A stretch of DNA of 62,383 nucleotides from Clostridiales bacterium (GCA_024695415.1 JAILIE010000079.1:1-62383), one strand, 5' to 3'. Shown: positions 15,451 through 24,486, counted from the stretch's first letter. Notes: generated by a model not told the origin, from the letters alone. Made by a program: numbers and translations.

Positions 15451-16889
15451 TGAGCGCCCCTTTAATCGCGGTTCTCTCGGCCGCCGGCCTCATTCTCCTG
15501 CCGCTGACCGTATCCCTGGTCCGTACGCTCCTGATGCCGTCGAAAACATCCGGTTATGTTCCCGCGCCGGATCCGGCGCGGGAGAAGTCCTGCGCGGAAA
15601 AGCTTTCCCGGATGGTACAGTGCGAAACCGTATCCGTTCCCGGTCTGGATCAGCGGGAGAAATTCCTCGCGTTCCACCGGGAGCTTGAACAGCTCTTCCC
15701 CCGGGTACACGATAAGCTGGAAAAAACGGAGATCGACGGCAATCTGCTTTTCTTCTGGAAGGGACAGAGCAGTGAAAAGCCCGTTGTCCTGATGAGCCAT
15801 CAGGACGTCGTTCCGGCGGAGGGCGAATGGATTCACCCGCCCTTCTCCGGAGACATCGCGGACGGGAAGGTCTGGGGACGCGGCGCTTCGGATACGAAAT
15901 GCTCCGTCATGGCCTTCCTGCAGGCAGCGGAGGACCTTCTCGCGGAAGGTTTCACGCCGCCGCAGGATGTCTATCTTTCCTCCTCCTGCACGGAGGAGTG
16001 GGGCGGCGACGGGTGCCCGAAGCTGGTCAGCCACCTGAAGAGCCTCGGCGTGAAGCCCTGGATGGTCGTCGACGAGGGCGGCGGCATCATCACGGACCCC
16101 ATCGGCGGGATTCACGGGAACTTCGCGATGATCGGCGTGCTGGAAAAGGGGAACGGAAACGTTCGCTTCACGGCTCGTTCCGACGGTGGACATGCCAGCG
16201 CACCGCCGAAGGATACCCCCATCGCGCGCCTCGCCGCGTTCGTCCACGATGTGGAAACCCACCGTCTCTTCCGCCGGAAGATGCCGGAAGCGGTGAAGGG
16301 GATGTTCGCCTCCCTTGCGCCTTACGCGTCCTTTCCCCTGAAATGGATCTTCGGAAACCTGTGGCTGTTCCGGCCCGTTCTCCTGCAGGTCCTGCCCGCG
16401 ATTTCCCCCGCGGCCGGGGCCATGATCCGGACGACCGTCGCCTTTACCATGGCCTCCGGTTCCGACGCCTGCAACGTTCTGCCCCAGGAGGCCTCTGTCA
16501 GCGCGAATATGCGCTTTATGCCCCACCAGGCCATGGACGAAAGCCTGGAGATCATTCGCCGGCGCGCGGCGAAGCACGGCGTGGAGATGGAAGTTCTCCG
16601 GGCGTCGGACTGCTGCCGCCCCGTGGATCTGGAGGGCGAACCCTTCCGTTTCCTGTGCGGCGCGGTGGAAAATGTCTTTCCCGGCTGCCCCTATTCCCCC
16701 TATGTCATGACCGGCGCCACGGACGCCCGGTTCTACCAGGAAATCTGCGACCATGTATTCCGCTTCGCCCCGGTGATTTACGGTCCCGAGCAAATGAAGG
16801 GAATGCACGGCCTGAACGAAAACATCGGGACCGCCTGTCTCCCCGGGGCCGTCGACTTTTACCGGTATATCATTACGCACGTTTCATAA
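15450..16889 (+). CDS. M20-family metallopeptidase with N-terminal membrane anchor
   Basis: A 479-residue zinc-dependent aminoacyl hydrolase. Residues 1-25 form a hydrophobic anchor. The M20 zinc ligands and catalytic residues are visible: SHQDVVP (His, Asp), GRGASDTK (bridging Asp), SCTEEWGG (general base Glu and Glu ligand), and a last His in MKGMHGLNE. The lid domain is in the middle. The layout, with a membrane anchor and long spacer, resembles eukaryotic PM20D1 and yeast carboxypeptidase S more than soluble DapE-type enzymes. It is the third gene of the operon; its start overlaps the previous stop by one base. It may hydrolyse N-acyl amino acids or dipeptides brought in by the partner membrane proteins. 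Confidence 0.88.
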   Translation: MSAPLIAVLSAAGLILLPLTVSLVRTLLMPSKTSGYVPAPDPAREKSCAEKLSRMVQCETVSVPGLDQREKFLAFHRELEQLFPRVHDKLEKTEIDGNLLFFWKGQSSEKPVVLMSHQDVVPAEGEWIHPPFSGDIADGKVWGRGASDTKCSVMAFLQAAEDLLAEGFTPPQDVYLSSSCTEEWGGDGCPKLVSHLKSLGVKPWMVVDEGGGIITDPIGGIHGNFAMIGVLEKGNGNVRFTARSDGGHASAPPKDTPIARLAAFVHDVETHRLFRRKMPEAVKGMFASLAPYASFPLKWIFGNLWLFRPVLLQVLPAISPAAGAMIRTTVAFTMASGSDACNVLPQEASVSANMRFMPHQAMDESLEIIRRRAAKHGVEMEVLRASDCCRPVDLEGEPFRFLCGAVENVFPGCPYSPYVMTGATDARFYQEICDHVFRFAPVIYGPEQMKGMHGLNENIGTACLPGAVDFYRYIITHVS

Positions 16890-16904
16890 GGCGCTTTTCC
16901 GCGC

Positions 16905-16943
16905 AAAAAAGCCTGCAGCCGTTTTCATGGCTGCAGGCTTTTT
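16905..16943. terminator. Bidirectional terminator
   Basis: Perfect 15-bp stem AAAAAGCCTGCAGCC / GGCTGCAGGCTTTTT with an 8-nt loop, T-rich on both exits. It separates the plus-strand M20 operon from the converging minus-strand secreted-protein operon. Confidence 0.92.
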
Positions 16944-16958
16944 GAATGGCTTTGGGGT

Positions 16959-18044
16959 TTACTGCCAGGGAGCATAGAAGCGCGTGATTTCCGCCAGGTC
17001 CCCGTTCTCGTCGAAGAGGACGACGACGTTCTGGGAATCAAAGGCGATTCCGCCGTTTTCCGCGATCTCCAGCGCTGCGAAAAGATCCTCCGCGGTCTTT
17101 TCAGCCGCTTCGTCCAGGAGTTCGCCGCTTTCCGGATCCACGTTCTCAATAAACTTCAGGCTGTCCGGCACCGCCGCGGTCAGCTCCTTCACGTTCCGCA
17201 TCACAGGCATTTCATACAGCGTCGCGGTGTAGAGGCCGTTCGCGTTCCGGTTGAACTCGTATTCGTCGTTGATGTCCACGCTGTCGTCGTCACCGTATTC
17301 CAGGGTGCCGATTTCAACGTCTTCTTCGCCGATGCGGATGGTGTCCCCTTCATTGATCGAAACCAGCTGCCATTCCGTGAATGTATAGGGCAGCAGGAGC
17401 GTGATGTCGATCGTCTTCGCTTCCGCGTCGTATCCGGTGATCAGGGCTTCATATCCTGCGCCGGCCACGGCGATCTCTTCCTCCTCCGCGCCGGTCACGA
17501 AATCCAGCTCGGACAGGAAATCCGTGCAGCTCCGGATCTGTTCGTCCGTCAGCTTCTGCTCCGCGGCTTCAGGTCCGGGAACCATGACGAACTCCACCAG
17601 GTAGCCCTTGTAAATCGACATGATGTCCAGGTAGTCGGAATATTCGCTCAGCGTCCGGCATACCAGCAGCCGGGTGCCGTAGGCGGTTTCGTCATAGGTG
17701 ATGACCGCGTAGGGATCGGTAACGGTAAAGGTTTCCTCCAGCGTGGCCAGCGTGTCGTCGTCCACGTCGTTCAGCCGCTCCACGTCCGCGTACAGTTCGT
17801 CGAAACCGATGGACAGGATCATCTGCGGACGGGTCCGGTCATCCGATACGATCTGGGTCAGGATCGCGTTGTCGTCCAGTTCAAAGGGAACCACCCGGTA
17901 CCCTTCCGGAATAAGTCCCTTCAGGGTGAATTCACCGTTGACGCTGATAGTGCCCAGGGACTGCTTTTCCCCGGCTTCCGCCAGTCCGGCGGCGCAGCCC
18001 AGGAGAAGCGCGATGCTCAGCAGGATGGCCATGATTTTTTTCAT
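16959..18044 (-). CDS. Exported protein of unknown function
   Basis: A 361-residue protein with a signal peptide (MKKIMAILLSIALLLGC); the LLGC could be a weak lipobox, or signal peptidase I may cut after GLAEA. The mature part is strongly acidic, with a long N-terminal half (to about residue 185) that looks like a mixed alpha/beta domain and a C-terminal half of beta strands (ITLLLPYTFTEWQLVS, IGEEDVEIGTLEY). No catalytic motif is seen. It is the last gene of a likely three-gene unit with the SH3 and BIG2 proteins (gaps of 34 and 62 nt). It might bind ions or wall polymers given the acidity, but I do not recognise the family. Confidence 0.7.
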   Translation of the reverse strand: MKKIMAILLSIALLLGCAAGLAEAGEKQSLGTISVNGEFTLKGLIPEGYRVVPFELDDNAILTQIVSDDRTRPQMILSIGFDELYADVERLNDVDDDTLATLEETFTVTDPYAVITYDETAYGTRLLVCRTLSEYSDYLDIMSIYKGYLVEFVMVPGPEAAEQKLTDEQIRSCTDFLSELDFVTGAEEEEIAVAGAGYEALITGYDAEAKTIDITLLLPYTFTEWQLVSINEGDTIRIGEEDVEIGTLEYGDDDSVDINDEYEFNRNANGLYTATLYEMPVMRNVKELTAAVPDSLKFIENVDPESGELLDEAAEKTAEDLFAALEIAENGGIAFDSQNVVVLFDENGDLAEITRFYAPWQ

Positions 18045-18077
18045 GATTGATTTCCCCCTTGTCTTATTTCGTTCCGG

Positions 18078-18704
18078 TCAGGGCAGTTTGGCGGCAAACA
18101 TCTTGTGGATGTATCCGACATCCCCGGTATCCGGGTCCTGCACCTGGAGATAATGATCCATTTCCTTCAGGACGATCAGCTCTTCCGTCGCCTTGTACGT
18201 CTTGAGCACCGGGCCGACCTGGGAGGGGAACCAGCGCATGCTCACCCAGCTGGTCACGCGGGCGGGCCGCACGGTGATCTTGTAGTTTTCCACGTCCACC
18301 GCGCTGGCAATTTCCATCAGGACATCGGTCAGGGGATCCCCGGTATAGTTTTCCAGTTCCGTATCGATCGCTTTGGCCAGTTCGGCCGGATCCACGTCGA
18401 TCAGGTATCTCCGGCTCACATAGGCGGGCCACTCGCCCACGCCGAATCCGGCTTTGTCATAGGTGAAATTGATCATCGCCCAGTTCTCGTTCACGAAGGA
18501 GACAATTTCGACCTTCGTGCCCTGCTCCAGGCTGCCGACGACCTCGCCGTTCGGTTCGGCGCGCACGTTCAGAGGCTTCCCGGTATTGTCCGTAAAGACA
18601 TAATACTCATTCGCGCTGCCGGTCTCCTCCGCCAGGGCGGCGGGGATGAAGGCGGCCAGCGCCAGCACTGCTGCCAGCATCAGGGAAAGGATCCGTTTTT
18701 TCAT
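18078..18704 (-). CDS. Secreted SH3-domain protein
   Basis: A 208-residue exported protein. Signal peptide at 1-25 (ends AALAEE). Residues about 33-98 form a bacterial SH3 domain (LNVRAEPNGEVVGSLEQGTKVEIV), usually a cell-wall binding module. The C-terminal half has a second region ending GYIHKMFAAKLP that also looks SH3-like (about 150-208), preceded by a helical linker. The start carries an AGGAGG site. It is the middle gene of three consecutive secreted-protein genes. No enzymatic domain is present, so it is likely an envelope structural or binding protein. Confidence 0.83.
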   Translation of the reverse strand: MKKRILSLMLAAVLALAAFIPAALAEETGSANEYYVFTDNTGKPLNVRAEPNGEVVGSLEQGTKVEIVSFVNENWAMINFTYDKAGFGVGEWPAYVSRRYLIDVDPAELAKAIDTELENYTGDPLTDVLMEIASAVDVENYKITVRPARVTSWVSMRWFPSQVGPVLKTYKATEELIVLKEMDHYLQVQDPDTGDVGYIHKMFAAKLP

Positions 18705-18765
18705 GGTGTATTCCTCCTCGTATTGAATGCGGTCTGCCGTTTATCTCTTTCGTAAATGGACCGGA

Positions 18766-20805
18766 TCAGTATTCCTTCCATTGCCGGTTTCTCTCCCGGA
18801 TGATCTTGATCCAGTCGTGATTGACCTGATAGCTGTACAGCGTCACCGTGCCGCGGGTAATGTCCATATTGGCCGGCGCCTTGTAATTGACCATCTTCCA
18901 GCGGTCCTTGCCCGTCTGCTGGCCGGGCTTCAGCGTCCCGTTCCAGACGACGTCCACCTTGTGGGAACCGTTCTTGGTGTTGATGGCGACGGGATCGATA
19001 ACCTCGCCCGTCGCGTCGTAGATCTGGACCTCCGCCGTGATGGATGTAATCACCAGGTCCGTGTCGTTCCGGACCGTCAGCCAGAAATTGCCGTTCTGGT
19101 CGAAATCGAAATCACGAAACTTCAGGCCCTTGTCGAAGTCCCCGACCGTCACCACGATGGAGGTCTCGTATCCGCCGTCCTCCGTCGTGCCGGTCACGAC
19201 CGCCTCGCCATAGTTGATGCCCTTAAGCTTCATTTTTTTGTTGGTATCGCCGTTGGCGGTCACGACGCTCTCATCGGAACTGACCCAGGTCATACGGTCG
19301 TTAAGCGCGTCCTTCGGCTCCAGGGTGGCGCCGGCTGTGGCGGTCTCGCCCTTGTCGATATACGCGTGTTCGCGGACCATGGAAACGCCCCGGACATGCT
19401 CACCCACCTGGACGGTGATCTTGGCGGTTCTCTTGGTGCCGTCCGTCGTCATGGCGGTGATGGTAACCTTGCCTCCGGCAATACCGGTCACGACGCCGTT
19501 TTCGTCCACCGCCGCGACCTTATCATTGGAGGATGTGAACGCGAGCGCCTGGTTGGAAGCGTTCGCCGGCTCAATGGTCAGGCTGAGCGGAGCGGCTTCC
19601 CCGACGCAGACGATCATGGATTTGTCGTTGAACACGATCTTCTGGACCGGCTGCTGCACATGGACCGCCACCGAGGCGGAAACGCTTTCCGTCTCCTGGC
19701 TGGTGCAGGTCACGGTGCAGTCGCCCAGCGCGACCGCCTTGATGTGTCCATCCCGGGAGACCGTGGCGACGCTTTCGTCGGACGAGGTCCAGACGACCTT
19801 CTTGTTGTCCGCGTCGTTCGGCGCGATGGTGGCCTTGACCGCCGCGGTCCTGCCGACGTCGATGGTCATTTCCTCCGTGCTGAGCGTCAGCGCTTCCGGA
19901 AGCTGGACCACCCGCACGGTAAAGTTGGCGCGGATATTGCTTCCGTCCGTCGCCGTCGCGATCGCGCGGCCGTTTCCGCGCTTGACGCCGGTTACGACGC
20001 CGTTTTCATCCACGGTCAGGATCCGCTCGTCGCCGGAGGACCATGTCACTGCGGGAATCGAGGCGTTCTCCGGCATCGCGGCTGAGGCGACGCTGATCTG
20101 TCCGCCGACTGTGACGGAAGGCGCGGATGCTTCCACCGTCAGCTTGGTGACCGGCTGGATCACCAGGATGCGGAAGCGGGCCGTAACGTCCGGATTCAGC
20201 ACGCTGGCAACCGTCAGGATGCCTTCTCCCGGCGCAACGCCCGTCACGGTATTCCCCGCGGCCTTGAAGATCTCCGGATCGCTGCTGGTCATTTCGATCC
20301 GGCGGTCCGTCGCGTCCTTCGGCTCCACGGTAATCGCCAGCTGATACTGCTTTTTGACAGGAAGCAGGATAACCGGCAGCGCGTTTTCCGCCGCGTCCTC
20401 CCGGGCTGTCAGCAGTCCCGCCACCAGCGGATCCTCCGCGGTGTAAACCGGCAGTTTCGTGGTATTGACCTCCACGGACGTAACCGGCCGGACCACCGTC
20501 AGCTTCAGCGTGGCGCGCCAGGTTTTCGTTTCCGTTTTGACCAGGGCCGTAATCGTGATAACGCCTTTTTTGACGCCGGTCACGACACCGTTCTCATCCA
20601 CGGTGGCAATCCTCGGATCGGAGGAAGTATATGACAGCTCCCCGCCGGCAGGATCTCCTTCCCGGGTGAGCACCGTCTGCAGGGTTTCCCCTTCATTGAC
20701 GGAATTCACGCCCGTGTCGAAAGCCAGGGTATCCCCTTCCGCTGCCGCTGTGATCCCGATACACATCATGGCGGCAACCAGCAGGAGAATGAGAATCCTT
20801 TTCAT
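18766..20805 (-). CDS. Secreted protein with six BIG2 immunoglobulin-like repeats
   Basis: A 679-residue surface protein. Signal peptide at 1-22. About six BIG2-like domains of roughly 80-105 residues follow (24-106, 109-215, 218-303, 305-390, 393-475, 477-555), each carrying variants of TSSDxxIATVDENGVVTGVxxG and a closing TVRVVQ/TVQV strand. The last 120 residues are a separate beta-rich domain (LTVRNDTDLVITSITAEVQI) that may bind a partner. No LPXTG or transmembrane anchor is visible. BIG2 repeats usually act as spacers or adhesion modules. It starts the likely operon with the SH3 and acidic exported proteins. Confidence 0.88.
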   Translation of the reverse strand: MKRILILLLVAAMMCIGITAAAEGDTLAFDTGVNSVNEGETLQTVLTREGDPAGGELSYTSSDPRIATVDENGVVTGVKKGVITITALVKTETKTWRATLKLTVVRPVTSVEVNTTKLPVYTAEDPLVAGLLTAREDAAENALPVILLPVKKQYQLAITVEPKDATDRRIEMTSSDPEIFKAAGNTVTGVAPGEGILTVASVLNPDVTARFRILVIQPVTKLTVEASAPSVTVGGQISVASAAMPENASIPAVTWSSGDERILTVDENGVVTGVKRGNGRAIATATDGSNIRANFTVRVVQLPEALTLSTEEMTIDVGRTAAVKATIAPNDADNKKVVWTSSDESVATVSRDGHIKAVALGDCTVTCTSQETESVSASVAVHVQQPVQKIVFNDKSMIVCVGEAAPLSLTIEPANASNQALAFTSSNDKVAAVDENGVVTGIAGGKVTITAMTTDGTKRTAKITVQVGEHVRGVSMVREHAYIDKGETATAGATLEPKDALNDRMTWVSSDESVVTANGDTNKKMKLKGINYGEAVVTGTTEDGGYETSIVVTVGDFDKGLKFRDFDFDQNGNFWLTVRNDTDLVITSITAEVQIYDATGEVIDPVAINTKNGSHKVDVVWNGTLKPGQQTGKDRWKMVNYKAPANMDITRGTVTLYSYQVNHDWIKIIRERNRQWKEY
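19490..20605 (-). repeat. DNA repeats inside the BIG2 gene
   Basis: The sequence coding DENGVVTGV recurs near 19490-19515, 19985-20010 and 20577-20602 with only a few base changes (for example CGGTCACGACGCCGTTTTC on the plus strand). These make the locus prone to unequal recombination and repeat-number change. Confidence 0.65.
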
Positions 20806-20940
20806 TCCTTCAGCCTCCTCTGTAAACGCGTATTCCGGTTTTGTATTCTAAATAGTATTGTCCAACAAATGTCCAGTATTGTCCAGTCCTTCTCGACGTT
20901 TTGCCCCGGGTTTTTTGCAAAAAAACGCGCCTGCGCGTTT

Positions 20941-22284
20941 TCAGCGTTTTTCGCCGCGTACAAGCACGCTCCGGGAATAGCGGATGATCAGCAGGGTCGA
21001 GCAGAGAATCCACCCGACGGGATAAGCCAGCGCCACGGCGACGAATCCGGCGTCGAGCGCCCGGGTGACCGCCAGGTATACCTGGCGGAAAGCGACGAAG
21101 GAAATCAGCATGATCACCGTCGGCATGGTGGCGTCCCCCACGCCGCGCAGCGCGCCGGCATAAATCTGGTTGAAGCAGATCGCCAGGTAGAACGGCGTCA
21201 CGATATGGATGAATTGCACGCCGTAATCGATCACGTCTTCCTCCGGCGAGAACAGGTTCATCAGCGGCCGGGCCAGCACAAAGACCAGCAGCCCCAGGAC
21301 TGCGGTCGAAACGATGCTCATGACGGTTGCCTTCCGTACGCCTTCCCGGGCGCGGCCGGGCTGCCCCGCGCCCCAGTTCTGCCCGACAAAGGTGGTGGAG
21401 GACATACTGATGCTCTGCACGGGAATCAGGGCAAACGCGTCGATCTTCCCGTATACGCCGTATCCTGCCATGCAGGCGGATCCGAAATAATTGATATAGG
21501 ACTGGACAAAGACGTTTGAGAAGGCGGTAATCGCCGACTGGATACTGCTGGGCAGGCCGATCCGGAGCATCTGCCGCAGGGAGTTCCGGTCGATCCGGAC
21601 CCTCCGCCAGCGGATCCCGTAATTCCCCTTCTCCCGGCTCAGGGCCGTCATGACAAAGACGGCGGACAGAACCTGGGACAGGACGGTTGCCAGTGCGACG
21701 CCGTCCACCTTCATTCCGAAGCCCAGCACGAAAAGCAGGTCGAGCCCGGTATTCAGCAGCGCGGAAATGATCAGGAACAGGAGCGGCCGGCGGGAATCCC
21801 CGACCGCGCGGAGAACGCCGCTGCCCAGGTTGTAGAACAGAACGCCGGAGATGCCGGCGAAGTAGATGGTCAGATAGCTGTATGATTCCCCGAAAACGTC
21901 CTCCGGCGTCTGCATGAAGCGGAGCATCGGCGCGATGATCAGGAGCCCGACGCCTGTGGCGATCAGGCTGATCAGGAACGTCAGCGCAACGGTGGTGTGT
22001 ACCGCTTTGCTGAGCCCCTCGTCGTCATGCGCGCCGTAACGCTGGGAAATCACCACGGACGCGCCGGTGGCCAGCCCGGCGCAGAAACCGACCACCGTGT
22101 TGATGATCGGGCCGGTGGAGCCGACCGCCGCCTGGGCCTGTTTTCCGACAAACTGGCCCACGACCAGGGTGTCCACCGTGTTGTACAGCTGCTGGAACAA
22201 AAGGCCGATCGCCATCGGAACAGAGAAGCGGATCATGTGCTTCCATATGTTGCCTTCGGTCATATCCGAATCCATACGGGCCAT
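20941..22284 (-). CDS. MATE-family efflux transporter
   Basis: A 447-residue multidrug and toxic compound extrusion transporter with about 12 membrane helices in two pseudo-repeats. Family features: LLFQQLYNTVDTLVVGQFVG near the start and VGQNWGAGQPGRAREGVRKA in the second half. I start it at 22284, where GGAGG lies 7 nt upstream; the longer frame to 22338 has no comparable site. It stands alone between the secreted-protein operon and the terminator of the ABC unit. Expected to expel cationic compounds or other small molecules using a sodium or proton gradient. No regulator sits next to it. Confidence 0.92.
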   Translation of the reverse strand: MARMDSDMTEGNIWKHMIRFSVPMAIGLLFQQLYNTVDTLVVGQFVGKQAQAAVGSTGPIINTVVGFCAGLATGASVVISQRYGAHDDEGLSKAVHTTVALTFLISLIATGVGLLIIAPMLRFMQTPEDVFGESYSYLTIYFAGISGVLFYNLGSGVLRAVGDSRRPLLFLIISALLNTGLDLLFVLGFGMKVDGVALATVLSQVLSAVFVMTALSREKGNYGIRWRRVRIDRNSLRQMLRIGLPSSIQSAITAFSNVFVQSYINYFGSACMAGYGVYGKIDAFALIPVQSISMSSTTFVGQNWGAGQPGRAREGVRKATVMSIVSTAVLGLLVFVLARPLMNLFSPEEDVIDYGVQFIHIVTPFYLAICFNQIYAGALRGVGDATMPTVIMLISFVAFRQVYLAVTRALDAGFVAVALAYPVGWILCSTLLIIRYSRSVLVRGEKR

Positions 22285-22405
22285 GAACTCACCTCCTGTC
22301 GCGCGGCCTTCCGGTTGTCCCGATGCCTGTACTGACAATACTCCCTTCGGCCTGTTTTTTCAACCCGGAATATTCCGCGGAACCCTGTACCGGCTCTTCC
22401 CGCGC

Positions 22406-22437
22406 AAAAAACGATCCCCGGCCGAAAAGCCGGGGAT
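22406..22437 (-). terminator. Terminator of the ABC transporter unit
   Basis: 9-bp perfect stem ATCCCCGGC / GCCGGGGAT with a 6-nt loop, followed on the minus strand after two bases by TTTTTT. It lies about 18 nt past the permease stop. Confidence 0.88.
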
Positions 22438-22454
22438 GCGTGTCCGAAATCCTG

Positions 22455-23105
22455 CTACAGGCTCAGGTCTGTTTCCTCGAAATGCTTCGCGCTGCTCTGG
22501 ATGCTCTTCGCCGTTCCGGCCAGGAACAGCGCCAGCCCGCCCAGAGTGAACAGCGCCTTGTCTCCGATGTTCTTTCCGTCCGCGTGGTCCAGCACATTTT
22601 GAACAAAATCGATGGTATAGGTGGCGGCGATCTCCAGGATGATCCATCCGAATACCGCGGCCGAAGCGAACATGAACGCCTTTCCGGGCTTGTTGATATC
22701 CCGGTAATACAGCGGGAAGAAAATCAGGTTGAACAGGGCAAAGAGAATCATGGCCTCGCCGATCAGCGCCAGGCCGGCGTCCAGCCCCGCGGGGTTTTCC
22801 GGTCCGCCGGTCAGATACTTGATCAGGACGAACACGCCGATCAGCGCAAGGTCGATCACCTCCAGCAGGGCGCAGAACAGGATCCTCGCCCGGACGGCGT
22901 CCCGGCGGGAAACCGGCAGCGTCAGCGTGAAGCCGGCGTCATGGTTCTCCCGGGCGGTCAGGCAGATAAAGTAGATCGCGAGCCCCATATAGAAGCAGCT
23001 CACGCCGTAGGGATAGCCCGGCACCAGGATCAGGGCGGAGCACAGCAGCATGATATATCCCATGGGATGCATGCACAGCTTCCATTCCTTCATCAGCAGT
23101 TTCAT
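22455..23105 (-). CDS. ABC-2-type permease subunit
   Basis: A 216-residue membrane protein with six predicted helices and the layout of the ABC2_membrane_5 group (MKEWKL at the N-terminus, then an immediate hydrophobic segment; FTLTLPVSRRDAVRAR between helices 2 and 3 matches the typical LPVSR motif). It is the membrane half of an ABC exporter with the ATPase encoded just upstream; the genes overlap by 4 nt (ATGA). Systems of this type move peptides, antibiotics or lipids, and are usually repressed by the regulator encoded ahead of them. The cargo is not determinable here. Confidence 0.88.
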   Translation of the reverse strand: MKLLMKEWKLCMHPMGYIMLLCSALILVPGYPYGVSCFYMGLAIYFICLTARENHDAGFTLTLPVSRRDAVRARILFCALLEVIDLALIGVFVLIKYLTGGPENPAGLDAGLALIGEAMILFALFNLIFFPLYYRDINKPGKAFMFASAAVFGWIILEIAATYTIDFVQNVLDHADGKNIGDKALFTLGGLALFLAGTAKSIQSSAKHFEETDLSL

Positions 23106-23956
23106 GCCTCTTCCGCCTCCTTTTCCAGGTGGATCATGATTTCCTCCAGGCTCGCTTCCCGGGTTTCAAACGCCGCGGCGTCCTCTTTCCGGACCAGCAC
23201 GGTATACCCCTCCCGGATCCGGCAGCAGCCGCGGGATGCCTGCTTCAGCGCTTCGGGAATTTCCTTCCCGCATTCCGCGATCCGCCAGGCCTCCCGGAAG
23301 GTTTCCAGCTCCTCGTCCGCCTTCAGGCGGCCCTGCTGCAGGAAGAGGATCCGGTCCGCGCACTTTTCCAGGTCCGATGTGATATGGGTGGAGAAGAAGA
23401 CGGTCTTTCCCTCGTCCTTCAGCCGCAGGAAGACCTCCACCAGCTCTTCCCGGCTCACCGGGTCCAGGCCGCTGGTCGGCTCGTCCAGGATCAGCAGTTC
23501 CGCGCCGTGGCTGAGCGCCAGGGCCAGCGCGTACTTGATTTTCATGCCGTTGGAAAGCTCCGCCGGGGTCTTCCCCTCATCCAGGCCGAAGGCGTCCAGC
23601 CACTTCCGGTACGCCGCGTCGTCCCATTCGGGATAGAAGGTCCGGGTCACGTCCGTAATCGCCTTCAGCTTTTTCCGGGTATAGTAAGTCATCCCGGCGG
23701 AAACAAACCCGATCTTTTCCTTGATCTCCCGGTCATGCTCCGGGTAATCCATCCCGAAAAAGGAGATCTTCCCCGCGTCCGGGCGGACAAACGACAGGAT
23801 GGAATTGATGGTCGTCGTCTTGCCGGCGCCGTTCCGTCCGATAAAACCGGTAATCGTTCCCGGCGTCAGCCGGAAGGAAACGTCCTCCAGCCGGAACGCC
23901 GGATAGTTTTTGCAAAGTCCCTCCACTGCCAGGGGGCTCATCATTTCAGAATCCAT
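23102..23956 (-). CDS. ABC transporter ATP-binding protein
   Basis: A 284-residue ATPase. Walker A is GRNGAGKTTT (about 39-48), the signature region reads ELSNGMKIKYALALALSHG, Walker B is LLILDEPTSGLDP, and the switch His is in FFSTHITSDLEK. The signature LSNGM is a variant of LSGGQ common in the BcrA/YtrB-like group. The start has GGAGG 9 nt upstream and overlaps the end of the regulator gene by 11 nt; the 3' end overlaps the permease start by 4 nt. It energises the neighbouring permease. Confidence 0.93.
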   Translation of the reverse strand: MDSEMMSPLAVEGLCKNYPAFRLEDVSFRLTPGTITGFIGRNGAGKTTTINSILSFVRPDAGKISFFGMDYPEHDREIKEKIGFVSAGMTYYTRKKLKAITDVTRTFYPEWDDAAYRKWLDAFGLDEGKTPAELSNGMKIKYALALALSHGAELLILDEPTSGLDPVSREELVEVFLRLKDEGKTVFFSTHITSDLEKCADRILFLQQGRLKADEELETFREAWRIAECGKEIPEALKQASRGCCRIREGYTVLVRKEDAAAFETREASLEEIMIHLEKEAEEA

Positions 23957-24362
23957 TCTTCATTCCCTCCGCAACCGACATAAAGAATTGGGCGTCCACC
24001 AGCGCGATCCCGCTGTTCTCGTCCCCGAGCACCATCAGCTGGTCGCCCGGATTGATGTGAAATACCCGCCGGGCCCGGACCGGTATCACAATCTGTCCCT
24101 TGTCCCCGACCGTCACCACGCCGAACATGTGCTTTCCCTGCATTCCCGGATGCCCGTCCAGTTCGTCCTCCGGCGCGTTCACCAGGTCGTCCAGCGACAC
24201 CTCCAGCGCCGCGGCCAGCCTGCCGGCCAGTTCCAGATCCGGCGCGCTTTCCTCCGCTTCCCATTTGGCGATCGTCTGGCGGGCGACGCCCACCGCCTCC
24301 GCCAGCGCCTCCTGGGTCATGCGCTTCTGTTTCCGGATTTTCTGAAGGTTCGCACCAATCAT
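23946..24362 (-). CDS. XRE helix-turn-helix regulator with AbrB-like C-terminal domain
   Basis: A 138-residue DNA-binding protein. Residues 3-58 are a Cro/CI-type helix-turn-helix (IRKQKRMTQEALAEAVGVA). Residues about 75-118 form a second, AbrB/SpoVT-like swapped-hairpin domain (VVTVGDKGQIVIPVRARRVF), which is also a DNA-binding or dimerisation fold. Start at 24362, with AAGGTGGG 6 nt upstream; the longer frame to 24413 would run across the promoter. It is the first gene of the ABC exporter operon and probably controls it, likely by binding the inverted repeat around its own -35 box. The double DNA-binding architecture is seen in some clostridial regulators. Confidence 0.88.
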   Translation of the reverse strand: MIGANLQKIRKQKRMTQEALAEAVGVARQTIAKWEAEESAPDLELAGRLAAALEVSLDDLVNAPEDELDGHPGMQGKHMFGVVTVGDKGQIVIPVRARRVFHINPGDQLMVLGDENSGIALVDAQFFMSVAEGMKNGF

Positions 24363-24384
24363 ACATTTCCCACCTTTCGGAAAA

Positions 24385-24413
24385 ATGATACCGCTGAAAA
24401 ACGGCCGGGTCAA
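24385..24413 (-). promoter_or_regulatory. Promoter of the XRE-ABC operon
   Basis: On the minus strand TTGACC (24413-24408) and TATCAT (24390-24385) with exactly 17 nt between them. The -35 box overlaps the terminator hairpin of tex, and a palindrome CATCGCGCGATG lies immediately upstream (about 24415-24426), a candidate operator. Confidence 0.75.
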
Positions 24414-24439
24414 TCATCGCGCGATGACATTCCCGGCCG
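24397..24439 (-). terminator. Terminator of tex
   Basis: Outer stem CGGCCGGG / CCCGGCCG (24402-24409 and 24432-24439) enclosing a second palindrome CATCGCGCGATG, followed on the minus strand by TTTTT. It lies 48 nt past the tex stop and overlaps the next promoter. Confidence 0.7.
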
Positions 24440-24486
24440 GCAATGTTAATCCTTGCTGACTTTTTTTCTTTTTCTTCCGGATCAGG

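Noticed and set aside
22285-22405. Possible riboswitch ahead of the first MATE exporter
   Set aside because: The leader is about 120 nt, but I could not find the conserved elements of known guanidine or other transporter riboswitches, and most of it is flanking terminator and start-site sequence.
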